Positions 61,508 through 64,000 of a DNA stretch of 64,000 nucleotides are shown here, in pieces. Both the position numbers and the translations under genes were made by a program. Below the pieces are notes generated by a model that was not told the DNA's origin, made no database searches, and worked only from the letters and a program-made list of their open reading frames with translations. This DNA comes from Lachnospiraceae bacterium (GTDB lineage Bacteria > Bacillota > Clostridia > Lachnospirales > Lachnospiraceae): the NCBI GenBank assembly GCA_029053015.1, contig JAIDHX010000035.1, positions 176,714 to 240,713 on the forward strand. Direction: 5' to 3'. The stretch's first letter is position 1. The number at the start of each line of letters is the position of its first letter.

Positions 61508-62802
61508 GTTAATAATACGATTTTAACTTCAAATTCTGTATCGCTGCAGTGCAGGGAACAGCTTCCGCCATATTTCTTGGCAATTTGATTCATAATTTCA
61601 ATACCATAACCATGGGATTTTTTATCCCCCTTGGTGGTCGGAATACGGTTGCCGCGAATGGCTACCTTCTTTTCCACGGAGTTGGTGATTTGTATTACGG
61701 TATAGTTGCGGGTCGTATTTACTTTCGTATGAATATAAGCGTCCTGTTGGGGCAGGCACGCTTCAATCGCGTTGTTGTAAGCATTGGAAAGAAGCCCGCA
61801 GATATCGGGGGCAGTCATATTTTTCAAATTTGTCAGGGAACCTTCAAAAGTAAAAGCAATGCCATGTTCTTCACAGACTGTCATTTTAGAATTGACAATC
61901 ATGTCGGAAACGTGATTGCCGGTCAGTATCTTTCCGTTGGAAAATATGGCATCATGGCTTAACTGTTCTGTATATTTTCTGACTTCCTCATAATTTTTTT
62001 CTTCGCAGAGCGATTTCATAACGGCAAGATGGCTGTTAAGGTCATGGCGCATTTTTCTGACCTCTTCTTCATTCTCTTTCACATCCTGCAGTGCATCCAA
62101 TTGTAATTGCAGGTACTCTATTTCGTTTCGGGATAAGCACTGCCGGTAAATCTGTATGCGGGATGCAAACAGGCTATAAAAATAGTAGACAATACTGCAA
62201 AGAAAAGCACCTATAAAAATGGTCAGAAAAAGATAGCGGTTAATCGGTTTAATGTTGTGATTGTTTGCCCATATGATGAGTGCGATATCAATAATGGAAA
62301 AAAGAAACAGCGCAATACAGCCTATAATTTCTCTTATTCGAAAATGAAGGATGAACTGGTATTTCATGAGAAAATGACGCAAGAAAATTAGTATGATAAA
62401 CAGTGTTGCGTCTGTTACAAGGCTGATAAGCGAAACCTCATAGACAGAAATAGGAAGCACAATTTTAAATGTCGGCATAATTTCCGTGAGAATTGCCTCA
62501 GGAACAATCGTCAGCACACAATAAATAGTGACAGCGGGAAAAAAACGCAGTAAATCCGAAAATTTTTTCTTACTGAACAAAAGCACAGTCAGCAGAATGG
62601 ATAGAGGCATACTGACGAGAAAATTGATATCGTCAGGAAGCAGCCGAATAGCAAGGCCGGTTAAAAGTAAAAAAACGGCGGAGCAGATAATTGTGTTCCT
62701 GCAGTTTAAATTTATATGGGCAGCACAAATATGCTGCATCAGGAGAAGCAAAATCCAAAATTCCATCAGGTTGACAGCAAGCTGAAATAAAAAAACAATC
62801 AT
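61504..62802 (-). CDS. GHKL sensor kinase, second system
   Basis: A 432-residue kinase: six or so spans in the first 215 residues, the acceptor His in RKMRHDLNSHLAVMKS and a GHKL ATPase with LLSNAYNNAIEACL and HGYGIEIMNQIAKK. Overlaps its regulator gene by ATGA. Distinct from the system at 55386 although of the same type. Confidence 0.9.
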   Translation of the reverse strand: MIVFLFQLAVNLMEFWILLLLMQHICAAHINLNCRNTIICSAVFLLLTGLAIRLLPDDINFLVSMPLSILLTVLLFSKKKFSDLLRFFPAVTIYCVLTIVPEAILTEIMPTFKIVLPISVYEVSLISLVTDATLFIILIFLRHFLMKYQFILHFRIREIIGCIALFLFSIIDIALIIWANNHNIKPINRYLFLTIFIGAFLCSIVYYFYSLFASRIQIYRQCLSRNEIEYLQLQLDALQDVKENEEEVRKMRHDLNSHLAVMKSLCEEKNYEEVRKYTEQLSHDAIFSNGKILTGNHVSDMIVNSKMTVCEEHGIAFTFEGSLTNLKNMTAPDICGLLSNAYNNAIEACLPQQDAYIHTKVNTTRNYTVIQITNSVEKKVAIRGNRIPTTKGDKKSHGYGIEIMNQIAKKYGGSCSLHCSDTEFEVKIVLLT

Positions 62803-63494
62803 GAGTGAGGAGCTCCTTCAATATAGGCCTTGATTGCAAGGCGGAATTCTTTGATGTTTCTGCGGCTGACGGGAAAAGTTTTGCCGCTGTCAAGGGTTAC
62901 ATGCGCTTCGTCAAATTCTCTGACATAGGAAAGATTGATAATGTATTTGCGGTGGATACGAAAGAAAAGGGAGGCCGGAAGCAGTGTTTCCAGTTCATTC
63001 AATCCCTTTCGCAGCGTAATAACATCGCCCTTGTAATGGAGGATGGTGTTTTTGTTGTCAGCCTCCAAGTGCTGTAAATCCTGCATATGCAGGAGCAGAT
63101 CACATTCCGGTGTTTTGACTAAAAGCGTTGTATTTTCCAGCTTTACGCGGATATCCTTTATGGTGCGGAGAATATCCTCCTCTGTCACGGGCTTTAAAAG
63201 ATAGCGGAAAGCATTTACCTCATAACCGGCGGGCGCATACTCCAGATAAGCCGTAAAAAACACCAGTATAACAGACTGGTCATATTCTCTGATACTTTTT
63301 GCCACCTCAATACCATTTACAGGCGACATGACAATGTCCAGAAAAATCACGTCATACCGTTCTCCGGCTTTGCAATTGTCCAAAAGCGCATCCGGAGTAG
63401 GAAAACACTCCACAACGCAGTCCGGCTGCTGCCACAAGTAGCTGTACATTCTTTTTAAAAATATGGGTTCATCATCACAAATTGCTATTTTCAT
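62799..63494 (-). CDS. LytTR response regulator, second system
   Basis: A 231-residue regulator: CDDEP, acceptor D53 in IFLDIVM, Lys in YLLKPV, and LytTR domain with LQHLEADNKNTIL and IHRKYIINLSYV. The start at 63494 or 63500 (MRMK) was chosen because the longer frame to 63668 reads through the hairpin element and is not a real N terminus. No strong ribosome site is visible. Confidence 0.9.
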   Translation of the reverse strand: MKIAICDDEPIFLKRMYSYLWQQPDCVVECFPTPDALLDNCKAGERYDVIFLDIVMSPVNGIEVAKSIREYDQSVILVFFTAYLEYAPAGYEVNAFRYLLKPVTEEDILRTIKDIRVKLENTTLLVKTPECDLLLHMQDLQHLEADNKNTILHYKGDVITLRKGLNELETLLPASLFFRIHRKYIINLSYVREFDEAHVTLDSGKTFPVSRRNIKEFRLAIKAYIEGAPHS

Positions 63495-63579
63495 ACGCAT
63501 TACTCTATCATATCCATTTTGCTTCGTCAAGAAAGGGAGGAGGGGATTTTGGCGAGAGGGTGGGTTTGTGGCAAGGGAC

Positions 63580-63713
63580 GCCCGTGGAGCAGGCGATTCC
63601 CACGGAGCCGCGCTCTCGCTCAGCAAGAAACGTAGCAGTGCTAAGCTCGAAAAGACCTCGCTAAGCACTGACGTTTCTTAAAGGGCTCCGTGGGAATCGC
63701 CTGCTCCACGGGC
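63580..63713 (-). repeat. Hairpin element, copy C (134 bp)
   Basis: Perfect 30-bp outer arms (63580-63609, 63684-63713). On the minus strand the core reads AAGAAACGTCAGTGC, TTAGCGAGGTCTTTTCGAGCTTAGCACTG, CTACGTTTCTT and GAGCGAGAGCGC, in the order of the other copies. It lies just upstream of the second LytTR gene and 173 bp from copy D. Confidence 0.88.
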
Positions 63714-63885
63714 TGTTTGCGGCTAAAGCGCAATGGCTCGCGCCAAAAACTGTTTGGGAAAGCAGCAATGGCAAGTCTCTTGACAAGCTTCACTCACGCC
63801 AGCCGCCCTACACGCGCCCCGCTGCCGCTACCAAAGCGAAGCTGGGCAGGGGATTGCGCGGGTTTCGCCGCTTTCAGCCGGCAGT

Positions 63886-64000
63886 GGAGCGTATGCTGTG
63901 CAGACCGTTTAAAAACGTTGGCGCTTGGCGAGGTTCTTTCGAGCCTAGCGTCCACTACGTTTTTATCCGAGCGAGAGCGCGTCTGCACAGCATACGCTCC
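63886..64000 (+). repeat. Hairpin element, copy D (115 bp or more, cut by window end)
   Basis: Outer arms of at least 20 bp (63886-63905, 63981-64000) end in CAGAC/GTCTG. The core has AAAAACGTTGGCGCTTGGC, GAGGTTCTTTCGAGCC, TAGCGTCCACTACG and GAGCGAGAGCGC and is nearly the same as copy B. The arms may extend past the window. Confidence 0.85.

Noticed and set aside
63502..63530. TTGACG / 17 bp / TAGAGT as promoter of the second LytTR gene
   Set aside because: The -10 would end 2 bp before the start codon, putting the transcript start inside the gene.
63495..63668. N-terminal extension of the second LytTR regulator
   Set aside because: The extra 58 codons read through hairpin element C and precede a normal MKIAICDDEP start, so it is an artefact of the open frame.
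63794..63988. 64-codon minus-strand frame (SRSDKNVVDARL...)
   Set aside because: It is translation of hairpin element D; the base pairing, not the codons, explains the sequence.
53381..64000. Hairpin elements as CRISPR repeats or simple terminators
   Set aside because: No regular spacer array exists, and the stems are too long and lack T runs at their ends; some lie upstream of genes.

Overview
The window reads as chromosome of a gut-type Firmicute of the Clostridia, most likely a Lachnospiraceae member. The basis is low-to-mid G+C, strong AGGAGG-type ribosome binding sites, a leucine T-box, yybP-ykoY and cobalamin riboswitches, Feo iron uptake genes, SPASM radical-SAM enzymes, a DUF6033-like protein, and two GHKL/LytTR two-component pairs. 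No tRNA, rRNA, CRISPR array, phage or transposase gene was seen. The assignment is an inference from gene content; no marker gene allows a genus call.

Layout. 1-11.5 kb: tail of a FliD-like gene, a GH5 endoglucanase, a large hybrid sensor kinase, a MATE pump, and an operon of a propeller lipoprotein, two FtsX-like permeases and a LolD/MacB-like ATPase. 11.5-15.3 kb: an Lsa-like ABC-F gene behind a leader-peptide attenuator, an unknown protein and a C39-like peptidase. 15.4-24 kb: a pair of ABC half-exporters, leuA behind a T-box, an XRE membrane regulator and a YtrA-type GntR/ABC operon. 24-28.6 kb: feoA-feoA-feoB-Cys-rich protein with two DtxR-like boxes, and an MFS/spermidine synthase fusion. 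28.6-40 kb: an apparent RiPP (modified peptide) locus. 40-49.5 kb: an adenylate-forming enzyme fragment, mntP under a manganese riboswitch, a small radical-SAM enzyme with a Cys-rich partner, a solute-binding-like lipoprotein, a B12-riboswitch-controlled DUF4430/ECF pair and an OmpR-type two-component system. 49.5-64 kb: mutS2, murG, a TSCPD protein, a HEAT-like protein, a DUF6033-like protein, two GHKL/LytTR systems, pgi and an AlbA-domain regulator.

The RiPP locus is the most striking gene set. Three small genes (30431, 32303, 34168) encode 56-59 residue peptides with a near-identical leader and variable four-cysteine cores. Beside them lie an ABC exporter without a peptidase domain, three paralogous lipoproteins carrying HEYIH zinc-protease motifs, an M55 (DppA-like) D-aminopeptidase homologue and two SPASM radical-SAM enzymes. 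For copies 2 and 3 the promoter of the peptide and that of the divergent protease appear superimposed on one ATTGTA/TACAAT inverted repeat.

The second unusual signal is not coding: a family of about 135-bp hairpin elements (398-532, 53381-53516, 63580-63713, 63886-64000, and a remnant at 57625-57668). The core is conserved and shows compensatory changes. The outer arms are perfectly complementary within each copy but unrelated between the complete copies.
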